A stretch of DNA of 64,000 nt from Agrobacterium vitis (GCF_013337045.2 NZ_CP118259.1:2852001-2916000); one strand, 5' to 3'. Counted from the first letter of the stretch, positions 55,038 through 64,000 are shown. Made by a program: numbers and translations. The notes: generated from the sequence alone by a model not told the origin.

Positions 55038-55098
55038 AACTCGCTTGACTTGAACGGGTAGCTGCACCTTAAACACAGCGGCTTCGTCCATCTGGAAA

Positions 55099-56130
55099 GT
55101 GAGTTCTCCCGTGCGCTACTTCATCACCGGCACCGCTGGCTTTATCGGTTTTCATCTGGCCCGTCGTCTGCTTCAGGATGGCCATACCGTCACCGGCTAT
55201 GACGGCATGACCGCCTATTATAATCTGAAACTGAAAGAAGCCCGCAACGCTGCTCTTGCTCAGTTTCCAAGCTTTACCGGCGTCATTGGCATGCTGGAGG
55301 ATCGCGCAGCGCTTGAGCGGGCCGTGGATCAGGCCAAGCCCGACGTCATCATCCACCTCGCCGCCCAGGCAGGCGTGCGCTACAGTCTTGAGAACCCGAA
55401 AGCCTATCTGGATTCCAACCTGATCGGCTCCTGGAACATTGTCGAAATCGCCAGGCAATTGCAGATCGGGCATTTGATGTTGGCCTCGACCTCATCGATT
55501 TACGGTGCCAATCCGCAGGTTCCTTTCCGTGAGACCGACCGCGCCGACGAACCGATGACCTTCTATGCTGCCAGCAAGAAGGGCATGGAATTGATGGCCC
55601 ACAGCTATGCCCATCTCTACAAAGTGCCGACCACGGCCTTCCGTTTCTTCACCGTCTATGGCCCCTGGGGTCGCCCGGATATGGCACTTTTCAAGTTTAT
55701 GAAGGCCATGCTGGCTGATGAAGCCATCGAGATCTATGGCGAAGGCAAGATGAGCCGCGATTTCACCTATATCGACGACCTGATCGACAGTGTCATCGCC
55801 CTTTCAACCATTGCCCCTGGCGAAGAAAACCGGGTACGTACCCCGGAAAATCTGGATACGCTCTCCCATAACGCGCCGTTCCGCGTCATCAATATCGGCG
55901 GTGGCCAGCCAATCGCACTGATGGATTTCATCGAGACCATCGAGACCATCATGGGCCGCCCGACCAAGCGTAAAATGCTGCCGATGCAACAGGGCGACGT
56001 GCCACGCACCTTCGCCAGCCCTGATCTGCTGGTGGCGCTCACCGGCCAGAAACCGACAACCACGCTGGACGTCGGCGTCAAGGCGACCATGGACTGGTAT
56101 TTGGAACATTATCGCCAGCTTGGGCTGTGA
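55099..56130 (+). CDS. lpsL: NAD-dependent UDP-sugar epimerase, LpsL-like (UDP-glucuronate 4-epimerase)
   Basis: A 343-residue short-chain epimerase. The Rossmann motif is [13 protein letters not shown] (about residues 9-21), the catalytic YAASKKG follows [14 protein letters not shown], and [13 protein letters not shown] and the C-terminal [15 protein letters not shown] are typical of the UDP-glucuronate 4-epimerase group, including rhizobial LpsL. It would make UDP-galacturonate for lipopolysaccharide or capsule. The start is GTG 55099, with GGAAA close by. It is convergent with three glycosyltransferase genes, consistent with a surface-glycan region. Substrate assignment rests on overall similarity; UDP-glucose epimerases are related. 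Confidence 0.87.
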   Translation: MSSPVRYFITGTAGFIGFHLARRLLQDGHTVTGYDGMTAYYNLKLKEARNAALAQFPSFTGVIGMLEDRAALERAVDQAKPDVIIHLAAQAGVRYSLENPKAYLDSNLIGSWNIVEIARQLQIGHLMLASTSSIYGANPQVPFRETDRADEPMTFYAASKKGMELMAHSYAHLYKVPTTAFRFFTVYGPWGRPDMALFKFMKAMLADEAIEIYGEGKMSRDFTYIDDLIDSVIALSTIAPGEENRVRTPENLDTLSHNAPFRVINIGGGQPIALMDFIETIETIMGRPTKRKMLPMQQGDVPRTFASPDLLVALTGQKPTTTLDVGVKATMDWYLEHYRQLGL

Positions 56131-56133
56131 TGG

Positions 56134-56196
56134 GCGGAGCAATCATGCTCCGCTTGAAGAGCCAGTAAATACCTCACATCCATCAGAGATGTGAGG
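56134..56196. terminator. Two hairpins between convergent lpsL and glycosyltransferase genes
   Basis: The first stem is GCGGAGCA/TGCTCCGC (56134-56141, 56146-56153, loop 4). The second is CCTCACATC/GATGTGAGG (56172-56180, 56188-56196, loop 7). Both are perfect and lie in the 77-bp convergent gap, so they are plausible bidirectional terminators, although no T-run follows. Confidence 0.5.
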
Positions 56197-56207
56197 CATA
56201 GCACCCC

Positions 56208-57371
56208 TCACCCCGCCTGCCTCTGCTCCACCAAATCCGTAACCAGCCGCGCCGTTTCCGCAGCACCGTTCAGCGAAACAGACAGTTTTTTAGGAAACTT
56301 CAATTTCAGCGCCTTGGTGATGGCCTTTGCCATGGCATCGCCATTCAATCCGTCCTCGCCGATAACCACGGCCAGGCCCAGCGCTTGAAGTTTTTCGGCC
56401 CGCACCGTCTGCTCGGTTTCGCCGCCTGTCGCAAATGGCACCAGCAGCGCCGGACATCTGGCCCGCAACACATCGCAGACCGTATTATATCCCGCTTGCG
56501 AAACGGAGAGCTTGGCCTTGGGCAAAAGGGCCGGAAAATCGGGACGAAAGCGATAGAGTGCGACAGTGCCGGGTGCGCGCAGGGTAAAGCGCTCGTAATC
56601 GGCCTCAGGCAAGTTGGGTCCGGTAATCAAGCACCAGCTCAGCTGTTCACCGAGATCACCGCCGAGAATGTCGCGGGCATCCAGCGCCGCTTCGATCAAG
56701 GCGGCACCGACCGCCCCTCCCCCCGCCGAGATGACGATATCGAAGACCTCTTCTGCCGGTTCCGGCTCAGGGGCTGCAACCAGGCCGGTATAATGCAGCT
56801 TGTCATGAATGGTTTTTGCCAGCGGAAACGTCTCTTGCAGCTCGACGAATTGCGGATCGCCATGCACGAGAACGCCATCGAAATGGTCCTGCACCAGCTT
56901 GACGGTTTCCTTGTCGCGGCCGGGCTTGCGATTTTCCTGCAAAATATCGCGCACTGAACTCAGCAGCAATGGCTTGGGATGCGTGGCCTTGATCGCGTCC
57001 AGCAGCGGCAAAAGCTCGAAGCGCACCTGCCGGCGACCAAACGGAAAAGCCTCGATGATCACAACATCCGGGCGAACCGCCTCGAAGGCCGCCAACAGCA
57101 ATGCGGCACGGCTTGTCTCGAAACTGGCATCAACCGGCTTGCCTTCACTATCGACCAGACCGGAAAAGCCTGTGGCTGAGAGAACGGCAGGCAATTGCAC
57201 ATGCTCGATACCCGGTCCCGGAAAGCCCTTGACCGACGTTCCGCCCGTCACCAGCGTTACCGACAATCCGGCCTCCACCATAGCCTCGGCCAATCGGCTG
57301 GCTCGGGCCAGATGGCCGATACCGAGCAAATGCTGCACATAAAAGAAAACCCGTTTCGGGCGAAGAGTCAT
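56208..57371 (-). CDS. GT-B fold glycosyltransferase (MurG-like)
   Basis: A 387-residue glycosyltransferase of the GT-B fold. The N-terminal domain starts RVFFYVQHLLGIGHLARASRLAEAM, the GIGHxxR acceptor-side motif of MurG-like enzymes. The C-terminal domain contains LSVSQAGYNTVCDVLRARCPALLVPFATGGETEQTVRAEKL, the nucleotide-sugar site pattern. Donor and acceptor are not determinable. It is the last gene of a leftward group with two other glycosyltransferases, separated by 110 bp from the nearest. Cytoplasmic or peripheral membrane protein. Confidence 0.85.
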   Translation of the reverse strand: MTLRPKRVFFYVQHLLGIGHLARASRLAEAMVEAGLSVTLVTGGTSVKGFPGPGIEHVQLPAVLSATGFSGLVDSEGKPVDASFETSRAALLLAAFEAVRPDVVIIEAFPFGRRQVRFELLPLLDAIKATHPKPLLLSSVRDILQENRKPGRDKETVKLVQDHFDGVLVHGDPQFVELQETFPLAKTIHDKLHYTGLVAAPEPEPAEEVFDIVISAGGGAVGAALIEAALDARDILGGDLGEQLSWCLITGPNLPEADYERFTLRAPGTVALYRFRPDFPALLPKAKLSVSQAGYNTVCDVLRARCPALLVPFATGGETEQTVRAEKLQALGLAVVIGEDGLNGDAMAKAITKALKLKFPKKLSVSLNGAAETARLVTDLVEQRQAG

Positions 57372-57481
57372 GTACGTTTGCTCCTGGGGACATTTCTGCT
57401 TTTCACAGAATGGCGAGACGCAAGGGATGCATCACGCGACGTCAAAGGCATATTTCCTGAAACCAGACCCTATGCAAGTGC

Positions 57482-58711
57482 TTATTGACGGCCAGAAAAC
57501 AAGTCCGTCAGGTCGCGGATGCTGTTGCGGTAATCGAAATCCCGCCGCACTTTGCCCTCGGCGGCGGCCCCGAGACGGGCGCGCAAGGCCGGATCGCGCA
57601 TGGCCTTCTCCAGCGCCAAAGCCAGCGCCTGCGCATCATCAGGCTCCACCAGCAGTCCGTTTTCGCCTGTTATAAACAGTTCGGATATGCCCGAGACCGT
57701 GGTGCTGACCGGCATCAACCCCTGACTTGCGGCCTCCACCAGCACATTCGGCAGGCCGTCGCGGTCGCCATCGGCAGTGATCCGGCAGGCGAGCGTAAAA
57801 AGATCGCTGTCGCGGTAATGGGTCAGCACATCGCGCTGGTCCATCGCGCCTTTCCAGGTGATGCGACCGGCAATGCCAAGCTGATCCGCCAAGGCCTGCA
57901 ACCGGACCAGTTCGTCACCGCCGCCGATATGGGTAAAGTGCCAGTTGAGATCGGCTGGAAGTGCGGCGAGCGCCCGCAACAGCACATCATAGCCCTTCTT
58001 TTTCACCGCGCGGCCAACCGATAGCAACCGCAGCGGATCACCGGAACCGTCGCGCGCCGGACGCACACCCTCGAAATGCGGAAACCGATCAAGGTCGAGC
58101 CCGTGATAGCTCAAATGGACGCTGCCGTGTCCATCGGCCAAAGCGCTCAACCGGTCGAAACCGACTTTCGTGCAGGTCACCACCCAGGCGGCATGGGCCA
58201 GCTTGTCGGCCAGATCCCAGCTTGCCGATGTCCAGATATCCTTGGCATGGGCCGAAACGCTGAACCCCCTGCTGCCAAGCAGGCTGGCATAAAAGGCGAC
58301 CGAGGCGGGCGTGTGGATGAAATGCGCATGCAGCCAATCCGCCTTGCCCGGCCATTCGGCCACCAGCACCATGGCCTGACCCAGACGGCGAAACCGGTTG
58401 CGGGAGAAATCGCGCCGCAGATCCTTGAAAAACTGCGTGAGAACCGGACGAAAGCCGGGCAGAAGCCGCACGGCCCATAGGGCTTTGAGCACGCGTCCCG
58501 GCTCTTCATGCAGATATTCCGGCAGATAATGCACCGGTGCCTGGATCTCATCATGGACCGGATGCCTCTTCTTGTCGGTCGGGCGGCGCATGGCCACCAG
58601 TTCCAGCGCAAAGCCGGCCTGCTCCAGGCCCAGCAATTCCTGGGCGATAAAGGTTTCCGACAGGCGCGGATAGCCTTTCAGTAAAACGACGATCTTTCTT
58701 GGTTGCGGCAC
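57482..58711 (-). CDS. Family 4-type glycosyltransferase
   Basis: A protein of about 409 residues with a GT4 (group 1) layout. The N-terminal domain starts RKIVVLLKGYPRLSETFIAQELLGLE. The C-terminal donor domain has LLSVGRAVKKKGYDVLLRALA, and the EX7E motif region GLPNVLVEAASQGLMPVSTTVSGISELFITGENGLLVEP. The start is GTG 58709-58711, 4 nt after the upstream stop, with AAGGG just ahead; a longer frame to 58819 would overlap the upstream gene. It probably adds a sugar to a lipid-linked or surface glycan using a nucleotide-sugar donor. Confidence 0.88.
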   Translation of the reverse strand: MPQPRKIVVLLKGYPRLSETFIAQELLGLEQAGFALELVAMRRPTDKKRHPVHDEIQAPVHYLPEYLHEEPGRVLKALWAVRLLPGFRPVLTQFFKDLRRDFSRNRFRRLGQAMVLVAEWPGKADWLHAHFIHTPASVAFYASLLGSRGFSVSAHAKDIWTSASWDLADKLAHAAWVVTCTKVGFDRLSALADGHGSVHLSYHGLDLDRFPHFEGVRPARDGSGDPLRLLSVGRAVKKKGYDVLLRALAALPADLNWHFTHIGGGDELVRLQALADQLGIAGRITWKGAMDQRDVLTHYRDSDLFTLACRITADGDRDGLPNVLVEAASQGLMPVSTTVSGISELFITGENGLLVEPDDAQALALALEKAMRDPALRARLGAAAEGKVRRDFDYRNSIRDLTDLFSGRQ

Positions 58712-58715
58712 GATC

Positions 58716-59924
58716 TTACCCTTGCACCACCGAGAGACGTCCGGCACCGCGCTCCTCCAGACAGTCGGCAACGATGCGGGAAATGGTCGGCAAGCCTTCC
58801 AGATGCATGCCCGGCGCACTGACCGAGGGCGGATCGCGTTTCAACACGGCCTTGATCGCCTGGGCAAACGCCATGCTATCGCTGGATTGGTCAGGCAGGA
58901 CCATGCTGACCAGGCCCAGTTCGCAAGCGCGGGTGGCGCGGATCAACTGTTCCTCGCGCGGCTCGGTGCGCGGCACGATCAGGGCGGGCTTATCGAAGGA
59001 CAGGATTTCACAATAGGTATTATAGCCGCCCATGGCCACCACCGCCTTGGCACCAGCGATCAGGTCTTCCATGCGGTTGTCGAATTCGATCATCGTCAGC
59101 TTTGGATGGCGCGATCCCGCCTCCATGAATTTCTGCCGCAAGTCGGCAGGCATATAAGGTCCCAGCACCACCAGGGCCTGCTGGTCCAGCGTCGGATCGG
59201 CCTGATAGGCGGCAATGACATCGCGCACCAGATCGCCACCATCGCCACCACCACCGGTCGTCACCAGCAGATAATCTTCCTGGGGCGAGTGATCGGACCG
59301 GGTTCCCGTCAGGGCATTGCGTTGCAGGAAACCGACGAAACGCATTTTCGAACGCAGGGCCGGAGGCGCGTCGATGCCGGTCAGCGGATCGTAGAAATCC
59401 GGCGGCCCATAGACCCAGACATCGTCATAGAGCCGGGCGATCTTCGTCAGCACGTCATTGCGCTTCCATTCCGCTTCCAGAAGATGCGGCGCATCCATCA
59501 CATCGCGCAGACCAAGCACCAGTTTCGTGCCACGGGTCTTCAGATAGGTCAGCGTGTCCTCCACCTCGCCGCGCAGGCCAAGCGGTTCCTTGTCGATGAT
59601 GAACATGTCCGGCTCGAAACTTTCCGCCGTGTGGCGGATGATCGACTGGCGCATTTTCAACGTTTCATGCAGGTCGATATGGCGGTCCATCGAGGTATAT
59701 TCGCCATTGCGCAGCTTGATGACGCTGGGAATTTTGACGAAATCCACCCGGGCACGATAATCGAAGGCACCGGCAATCGTCGCGCCTGAAATAATCAGCA
59801 CTTGCAGACCGCGATAATCCTCCACCAGCGAATGGGCAATGGTGCGGCAGCGGCGCAAATGGCCAAGACCGAACGTGTCATGGCTGTACATGAGGATGCG
59901 GGCTTGCCCCAGACGTCTCGACAT
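58716..59924 (-). CDS. GT-B fold glycosyltransferase, second MurG-like paralogue
   Basis: A protein of about 402 residues beginning MSRRLGQARILMYSHDTFGLGHLRRCRTIAHSL. The GLGHLRR motif and the C-terminal VVAMGGYNTYCEILSFDKPALIVPRTEPREEQLIRA match the GT-B pattern also seen in the gene at 56208. A middle stretch has LLVTTGGGGDGGDLVRDVI. ATG 59922-59924 has GGAGAG about 9 nt upstream; ATG 59951 is an alternative. It leads the leftward operon. The two MurG-like proteins are clearly related but distinct and flank the GT4 gene. Confidence 0.86.
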   Translation of the reverse strand: MSRRLGQARILMYSHDTFGLGHLRRCRTIAHSLVEDYRGLQVLIISGATIAGAFDYRARVDFVKIPSVIKLRNGEYTSMDRHIDLHETLKMRQSIIRHTAESFEPDMFIIDKEPLGLRGEVEDTLTYLKTRGTKLVLGLRDVMDAPHLLEAEWKRNDVLTKIARLYDDVWVYGPPDFYDPLTGIDAPPALRSKMRFVGFLQRNALTGTRSDHSPQEDYLLVTTGGGGDGGDLVRDVIAAYQADPTLDQQALVVLGPYMPADLRQKFMEAGSRHPKLTMIEFDNRMEDLIAGAKAVVAMGGYNTYCEILSFDKPALIVPRTEPREEQLIRATRACELGLVSMVLPDQSSDSMAFAQAIKAVLKRDPPSVSAPGMHLEGLPTISRIVADCLEERGAGRLSVVQG

Positions 59925-60029
59925 GTGGTCAGTCTCTCCAAGAAATGTCACTGCATGGATCAGTCAATCCGGACGGACTGAGCAACAGCCATGGGCATGG
60001 GTAAAGGTCGCCGTTCCCGTATACAGCGA

Positions 60030-61220
60030 TCACTTATATGGATCTGCCGCATCCCTAAGACCATCCCCTAGAAAATTGAAGGCAAGAATGATCACGATGA
60101 CGGGAACAACCGGGAACAGCAGCCAAGGATAAAGTGCGATCACATTGACCGAGCGGGCCTCTGTCAGCAACACACCCCAGCTGGTAATTGGTGGACGAAG
60201 GCCAAGCCCTAGAAAACTCAGGGTTGTTTCGCCGAGGATCATGCCGGGAATTGTCAGCGTCGCGCTGGCAATCAGATGTGACATGAAGCCGGGAATAAGA
60301 TGACGACCGATGATGCGGGCGCTGCCCGATCCCATCATCTGGGCGGCCAGCACGTAATCTTCTTCGCGCAGCGCCAGCAGCTTGGAGCGCACCGCCCGCG
60401 CCAGCCCCGTCCAGTCCAACAGGCCGAGAATGAAGGTGATGCCGAGATAGACCAGCAGAGGGCTCCAGTCCGGCGGCATGATCGCCGCCAGCGCCAGCCA
60501 CAGCGGAATGCTGGGAATGGAATGCAGCACTTCGGTAATGCGCTGCACGACCATGTCGAACCAGCCGCCCCAATAGCCAGCCAGCCCGCCGATGACGATG
60601 CCAAGCACGAAACTGGTCATCACGCCCAGAAGACCGATGGTCAGCGAAATCCGGGCGCCGTAGAGAATACGCGACAGCACGTCACGCCCCAACCGGTCGG
60701 TGCCGAGCAGGAAGAAATTTCCACCTTCCGCCGGGCAGACCAGATGCAGATCGCTGTCCACCAGACCCCAGAAACGATAGCTGTCGCCCCGGCAGAAAAA
60801 CCGCAGCTTCTGCACTTGTTGCGGATCTTCGGTATAAACCCGTTTCAATGTGTCCATATCCAGCGACATCGTCCGGCCATAGACGAAAGGCCCGACAAAA
60901 CCGTTTTCATCGAACAGATGCACGGCTTGCGGTGGCGCATAGATCCGGTCGACATTGCGGCTATGGACGTTGTAGGGCGCTAAAAACTCGATGACGACAA
61001 TCATCAGATAGGCCGTCAACAACAGAATGCCGGAATAATAGGCCAGTTTGTGCCGCTTGAACCGCCACCAGGTCAGGCGGAATTGCGAGGCCTGATCAAC
61101 CGGAGAACGCCGGGATGTTGCCTCATCCTCAATCGCATAAGGGTCAAACGGAGCTGGCGACACGTAATGCGCCAAGGCGCCAGAGGCAGAGCCGGAGGAT
61201 GGCATTCGCGGATCGCTCAT
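60030..61220 (-). CDS. Peptide-type ABC importer permease (OppC/YejE-like)
   Basis: A 396-residue permease. After a 45-residue polar N-terminus there is a first helix (about 57-80), then an unusually long periplasmic stretch of over 80 residues (VDRIYAPPQAVHLFDENGF to FRGDSYRFWGLVDSDLHLV), before the standard LLGTDRLGRDVLSRILYG and five further helices. The EAA loop lies near AQMMGSGSARIIGRHLIPGF. The long loop is typical of the YejE-like branch. It overlaps the other permease gene by 4 nt and is the last gene of the set; glycosyltransferase genes, not ATPases, follow. Confidence 0.92.
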   Translation of the reverse strand: MSDPRMPSSGSASGALAHYVSPAPFDPYAIEDEATSRRSPVDQASQFRLTWWRFKRHKLAYYSGILLLTAYLMIVVIEFLAPYNVHSRNVDRIYAPPQAVHLFDENGFVGPFVYGRTMSLDMDTLKRVYTEDPQQVQKLRFFCRGDSYRFWGLVDSDLHLVCPAEGGNFFLLGTDRLGRDVLSRILYGARISLTIGLLGVMTSFVLGIVIGGLAGYWGGWFDMVVQRITEVLHSIPSIPLWLALAAIMPPDWSPLLVYLGITFILGLLDWTGLARAVRSKLLALREEDYVLAAQMMGSGSARIIGRHLIPGFMSHLIASATLTIPGMILGETTLSFLGLGLRPPITSWGVLLTEARSVNVIALYPWLLFPVVPVIVIILAFNFLGDGLRDAADPYK

Positions 61221-62215
61221 TTGCTGCGCCCTCCCTGCAAACGGATACGCGGATCAAGCAGCGCCAGCGCAATATCCGAAATCAGCACGCCGATCACCGT
61301 CAGCACCGCCAGGAACATCAGGAACGACCCGGCCAGATACATGTCCTGATCCTGAAGCGCCCGGATCAGCATCGGGCCGGTGGTTTCCAGAGACAGCACG
61401 ACGGCGGTAATTTCAGCCCCGGAAATAATCGTCGGCAGGATCGAGCCGATATCGGAAATGAAGAAATTCAACGACATGCGCAGCGGATATTTGATCAACA
61501 CTCGAAACGGATGCAGCCCCTTGGCGCGCGCCGTCATCACATATTGCTTGTGCAGCTCATCCAGCAGATTGGCCCTGACACGGCGCACCATGCCAGCGGT
61601 GCCCGCCGTGCCAATGATGATCACCGGTATCCATAGATGTTCGAGGATAGACTTGAACTTGTCCCAGCTCATCGCCTGGCCCAGAAAGCGCTGGTCCATC
61701 AGATGGCCGATGGAGATGCCGAACCAGATATTGGCGAAATACATCATGACAAGTGCCAGGATGAAGTTTGGCACGGCGATGCCGATCAGGCCCAGCAGGG
61801 TCAACCCGTAATCGCCCCAGCTATATTGATGAGTGGCCGAATAAATGCCGATTGGAAAGGCCAGCAGCCAGGTGACCGCGATGGTGACGGTCGAGACCAG
61901 GATGGTCAGCCAGACCCGGTCTCCCACCACATCGGCTACCGGCATGCGATATTCGAAGGAATAGCCGAAATCGCCCTGCACGAAGCCAGTGACCCAGTTG
62001 AAATAGCGGATCGGCGCGGGCTGGTCGAAACCGTAGCGGGCCTTCAAATCCTCGATTTCCTGCAAATCGGCCTTTTCGCCGATAGCCCGCATTTCCTCGA
62101 CATAGCTTTCGAAGTAATCGCCGGGCGGCAATTCGATAATGGTGAACACCAGCATGGAAATCATGATCAGCGTCGGGATCATCACGGCAATGCGCCAGAG
62201 AATATAGCGGATCAT
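61217..62215 (-). CDS. Peptide-type ABC importer permease (OppB/YejB-like)
   Basis: A 332-residue permease with about six helices. It starts MIRYILWRIAVMIPTLIMISMLVFTII, followed by a periplasmic segment with EDLKARYGFDQPAPIRYFNWVTGFVQGDFGYSFEYRMPV, as in OppB/YejB. The EAA loop is ARAKGLHPFRVLIKYPLRMS. Both ends overlap neighbouring genes by 4 nt (ATGA), so SBP, this permease and the next are strictly coupled. Forms the membrane channel with the permease encoded downstream. Confidence 0.93.
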   Translation of the reverse strand: MIRYILWRIAVMIPTLIMISMLVFTIIELPPGDYFESYVEEMRAIGEKADLQEIEDLKARYGFDQPAPIRYFNWVTGFVQGDFGYSFEYRMPVADVVGDRVWLTILVSTVTIAVTWLLAFPIGIYSATHQYSWGDYGLTLLGLIGIAVPNFILALVMMYFANIWFGISIGHLMDQRFLGQAMSWDKFKSILEHLWIPVIIIGTAGTAGMVRRVRANLLDELHKQYVMTARAKGLHPFRVLIKYPLRMSLNFFISDIGSILPTIISGAEITAVVLSLETTGPMLIRALQDQDMYLAGSFLMFLAVLTVIGVLISDIALALLDPRIRLQGGRSK

Positions 62216-64000
62216 GTCGCATCCTCATCATACCAGAATGTATCCGGCATATAGACGCCGAGTTGGGAGGTCGGGACGAAGCCGAACAGGCCTTTTTCCG
62301 GCAGGTTCCTGAGCTTTCGCGATTTCACCACCGGCTGCAAGGCAGAATTGACGATGCCGATGGTAAAGACCTGATCGGTGTAGAGCCGCAGCATGTCATG
62401 CCAGATCGCCGTGCGCTCCTCCAGCAGATCGGACTGCCGCCAGGCCCGAAACAGGTCGAGCAACGCCCGCGCCTCGGGAATTTCCGGCGCCCGGCCATCG
62501 CCACCGCCCGACAGCGTATGCAGGCCCCAGAGCGGCCATTGCAGCTGGTCGTCGCTGGTCGGCGCCAATTCACGCGGGGACATGTCGGCGGTCGGAACGC
62601 CATTGTCCAATCCCTGCCAGACGGCCATCACCGTTTCGCCATTGGTGATGCGGCGGCGAAACAGTTCGCGATGCGAGATATGCACGAACAGGCGGAAGCC
62701 GATCTTGCGGAAGTGATCGGTAATCAACTCCAGCACGTCGGAATCAAAGGAGCTTTCCCCGGTGCTCTCGACAATCAGCACCGCCTCACGCCCGTCCGGC
62801 AACAGACGAAGGCCATGCCGGTCAGGGCGCTCAAGGCCAGCCTCGTCCAACAGCGCATTGGCCTGATCGGGATCGAAGCCTGCCCAGGCATCGCGGTATT
62901 CGGGCTTGAACAGCGGACTTTCGGGCAGGATCGCATTCGCCGAAGCCTGGGCCAGACCGAAAAACACCGCCTTGTTGATTTCTTCGCGGTTGATGGCCAG
63001 GGACAGCGCCCGGCGCACCCGGACATCGAGCAGCACCTGACGCCAGACCAGATCCTTGCAATTCAGGTTGGGCATCAGCGCGATGCGCGCCCCTTGGGTG
63101 CGCTTCCACAGATCGACCTTGATCGGATAGCGTTTCTCGGCGTTTTTCAGGAAGGTATAATCGGCAAAATCCAGATTGGTGAATTGCAGATCGCTTTCGC
63201 CCGTGCCGGTCTTGGCTGATATCAGGTCGCCAGAACCAACGCCCATCACCACTTTGTCGATATAGGGTAGCTGCAAGCCGTTCTCGTCCACCCGGTGGTA
63301 GAAGGGATTACGCTCGAAGATGAACTGGCCCGATGGCGGCGCAGTCCGGGGAAGCCAGGCATCCAGCGTCGGCAGGTCAGGATTTTCCGGGCGCACGATG
63401 CGCGACATTTTCTGATGCAGCGCCACCCAATCCTGCACGCCGTTTCTTTTCGCCAGTTCCTCCAGCTTTTCCTTGGTCTGGTATTTATGGTGGAACTGCT
63501 TGAGATAGGCGCCGGGCATCATCAGACGCGTTGCGGTCGGGGCGGCAAGCTCGGCCAGGAAATCCGGATTAGGATCCTCCCAGGTATAACGAACGGTCAG
63601 CGCGTCCAGCACCTCAAAGACCGGTTCCTTGTCATTGACCCGGAAGACCGTGGGAATTCCGCCCTTGTGAAGCTTCTTGTCATGGAACATGTCTTCCCAG
63701 ACATAGCGGAAATCCTCTGCCGTAAACGGCGACCCGTCCGACCAGCGATGGCCGTCGCGCAGGTGGAAGGTAAAGATCCGCTCCTCGACCACCTCGAACC
63801 GTTCCAGCAGATCCGGCTGGAAATTGAAGGCGAGGTCATAGCCGATCAGCCGACAGTAACAATTGATCGGCATATATCTGATATCGCGCTGGCCGCCGAT
63901 CAACATGCGGATCGTGCCGCCATAGTGCCCCGGAGCCCGCTCAGGCCCTTCAAGGGACACGACGCGCGGTACTTTCGGCAAGCGCTCAGCCATTGGCGGC
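62212..64000 (-). CDS. Family 5 solute-binding protein, 5' end cut by window edge
   Basis: SBP_bac_5-family periplasmic protein, about 593 residues visible from ATG 63993, with the frame still open to the window's right edge (two more codons, Pro-Pro). No signal peptide is present after that ATG, so the true start and signal lie outside. Motifs are IFTFHLRDGHRWSDGSPFTAEDFRYVWEDMF and RVRRALSLAINREEINKAVFFGLAQ. The N-terminal GHYGGTIRMLIGGQRDIRYM suits a binding protein of the YejA/microcin-C-type or opine/peptide class. It delivers the ligand to the two permeases downstream. The ATPases are not in the window. Confidence 0.9.
   Translation of the reverse strand, partial: PPMAERLPKVPRVVSLEGPERAPGHYGGTIRMLIGGQRDIRYMPINCYCRLIGYDLAFNFQPDLLERFEVVEERIFTFHLRDGHRWSDGSPFTAEDFRYVWEDMFHDKKLHKGGIPTVFRVNDKEPVFEVLDALTVRYTWEDPNPDFLAELAAPTATRLMMPGAYLKQFHHKYQTKEKLEELAKRNGVQDWVALHQKMSRIVRPENPDLPTLDAWLPRTAPPSGQFIFERNPFYHRVDENGLQLPYIDKVVMGVGSGDLISAKTGTGESDLQFTNLDFADYTFLKNAEKRYPIKVDLWKRTQGARIALMPNLNCKDLVWRQVLLDVRVRRALSLAINREEINKAVFFGLAQASANAILPESPLFKPEYRDAWAGFDPDQANALLDEAGLERPDRHGLRLLPDGREAVLIVESTGESSFDSDVLELITDHFRKIGFRLFVHISHRELFRRRITNGETVMAVWQGLDNGVPTADMSPRELAPTSDDQLQWPLWGLHTLSGGGDGRAPEIPEARALLDLFRAWRQSDLLEERTAIWHDMLRLYTDQVFTIGIVNSALQPVVKSRKLRNLPEKGLFGFVPTSQLGVYMPDTFWYDEDAT

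Noticed and set aside
1..64000. tRNA, rRNA, CRISPR arrays, insertion sequences, prophage genes
   Set aside because: No cloverleaf with a GGTTCGAATCC-type arm, no regularly spaced direct repeats, and no transposase or integrase motif was seen in any frame.

Overview
The window looks like chromosomal DNA from an alphaproteobacterium of the family Rhizobiaceae, in the Agrobacterium/Allorhizobium/Rhizobium group. The strongest evidence is the contiguous set gbpR-chvE-gguA-gguB-gguC (28189-34415), the sugar-sensing and transport locus known from Agrobacterium. Other support comes from a rhizobial L-arabinonate/galactonate-type dehydratase, an LpsL-type epimerase, high GC, and dense operons with ATGA overlaps. 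I saw no tRNA, rRNA, CRISPR array, transposase or phage gene. The window carries 49 protein genes, two of them cut by the edges (1-737 and 62212-64000).

Layout. (1) 1-4533, minus: an HlyD adaptor, an RbbA-type double-ATPase/permease and an ABC-2 permease, forming a tripartite exporter. (2) 4736-7465, plus: a P1-family aminopeptidase, a phnM standing apart from the other phn genes, and a GNAT acetyltransferase. (3) 7469-13825, minus: a complete dipeptide/oligopeptide ABC importer with an M19 dipeptidase upstream. (4) 14043-23481: a uronate catabolic island. kdgK and a GntR regulator are read leftward, and uxaC-kdgF-kduI-kduD-uxuB-uxuA-uxaA rightward. Together they bring glucuronate, galacturonate and unsaturated pectin-derived uronates to 2-keto-3-deoxygluconate and its phosphate. 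(5) 23484-24840: a lower-GC TetR/DinB pair with a palindrome and a 16-bp tandem duplication. (6) 24864-27891, minus: pntAB, the proton-translocating transhydrogenase.

(7) 28189-40591: gbpR, chvE-gguABC and then dehydratase, galactose 1-dehydrogenase, alpha-ketoglutaric semialdehyde dehydrogenase, dgoK and dgoA. This reads as one sugar module. ChvE/GguAB capture and import sugars such as galactose, arabinose and glucuronate. The enzymes can run the De Ley-Doudoroff route for galactose (to pyruvate and glyceraldehyde-3-phosphate) and, if GguC is the AraD1-type dehydratase its family suggests, the oxidative L-arabinose route to alpha-ketoglutarate. No lactonase gene lies in the window. (8) 40762-44151: a DUF454 membrane protein, an EamA exporter, and a FadR-type regulator with an MFS transporter. 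A perfect 49-bp palindrome covers the regulator's start codon.

(9) 44374-54850: a giant bacterial alpha-2-macroglobulin with an N-terminal PAN/Apple domain, its usual partner pbpC (penicillin-binding protein 1C), and a methyl-accepting chemotaxis protein. (10) 54935-55037: a non-coding module with two strong hairpins, resembling intergenic elements I remember from other Rhizobiaceae. (11) 55099-59924: an LpsL-like nucleotide-sugar epimerase convergent with three glycosyltransferase genes, a probable surface-glycan locus. (12) 60030-64000, minus: two permeases and a solute-binding protein of a peptide-type ABC importer, without ATPase genes in the window.

The items that most repay checking are the 49-bp palindrome, the rhizobial hairpin module, the operator-over-promoter arrangement before uxaC, the assignment of GguC to the arabinose pathway, and the PAN-containing secreted macroglobulin.
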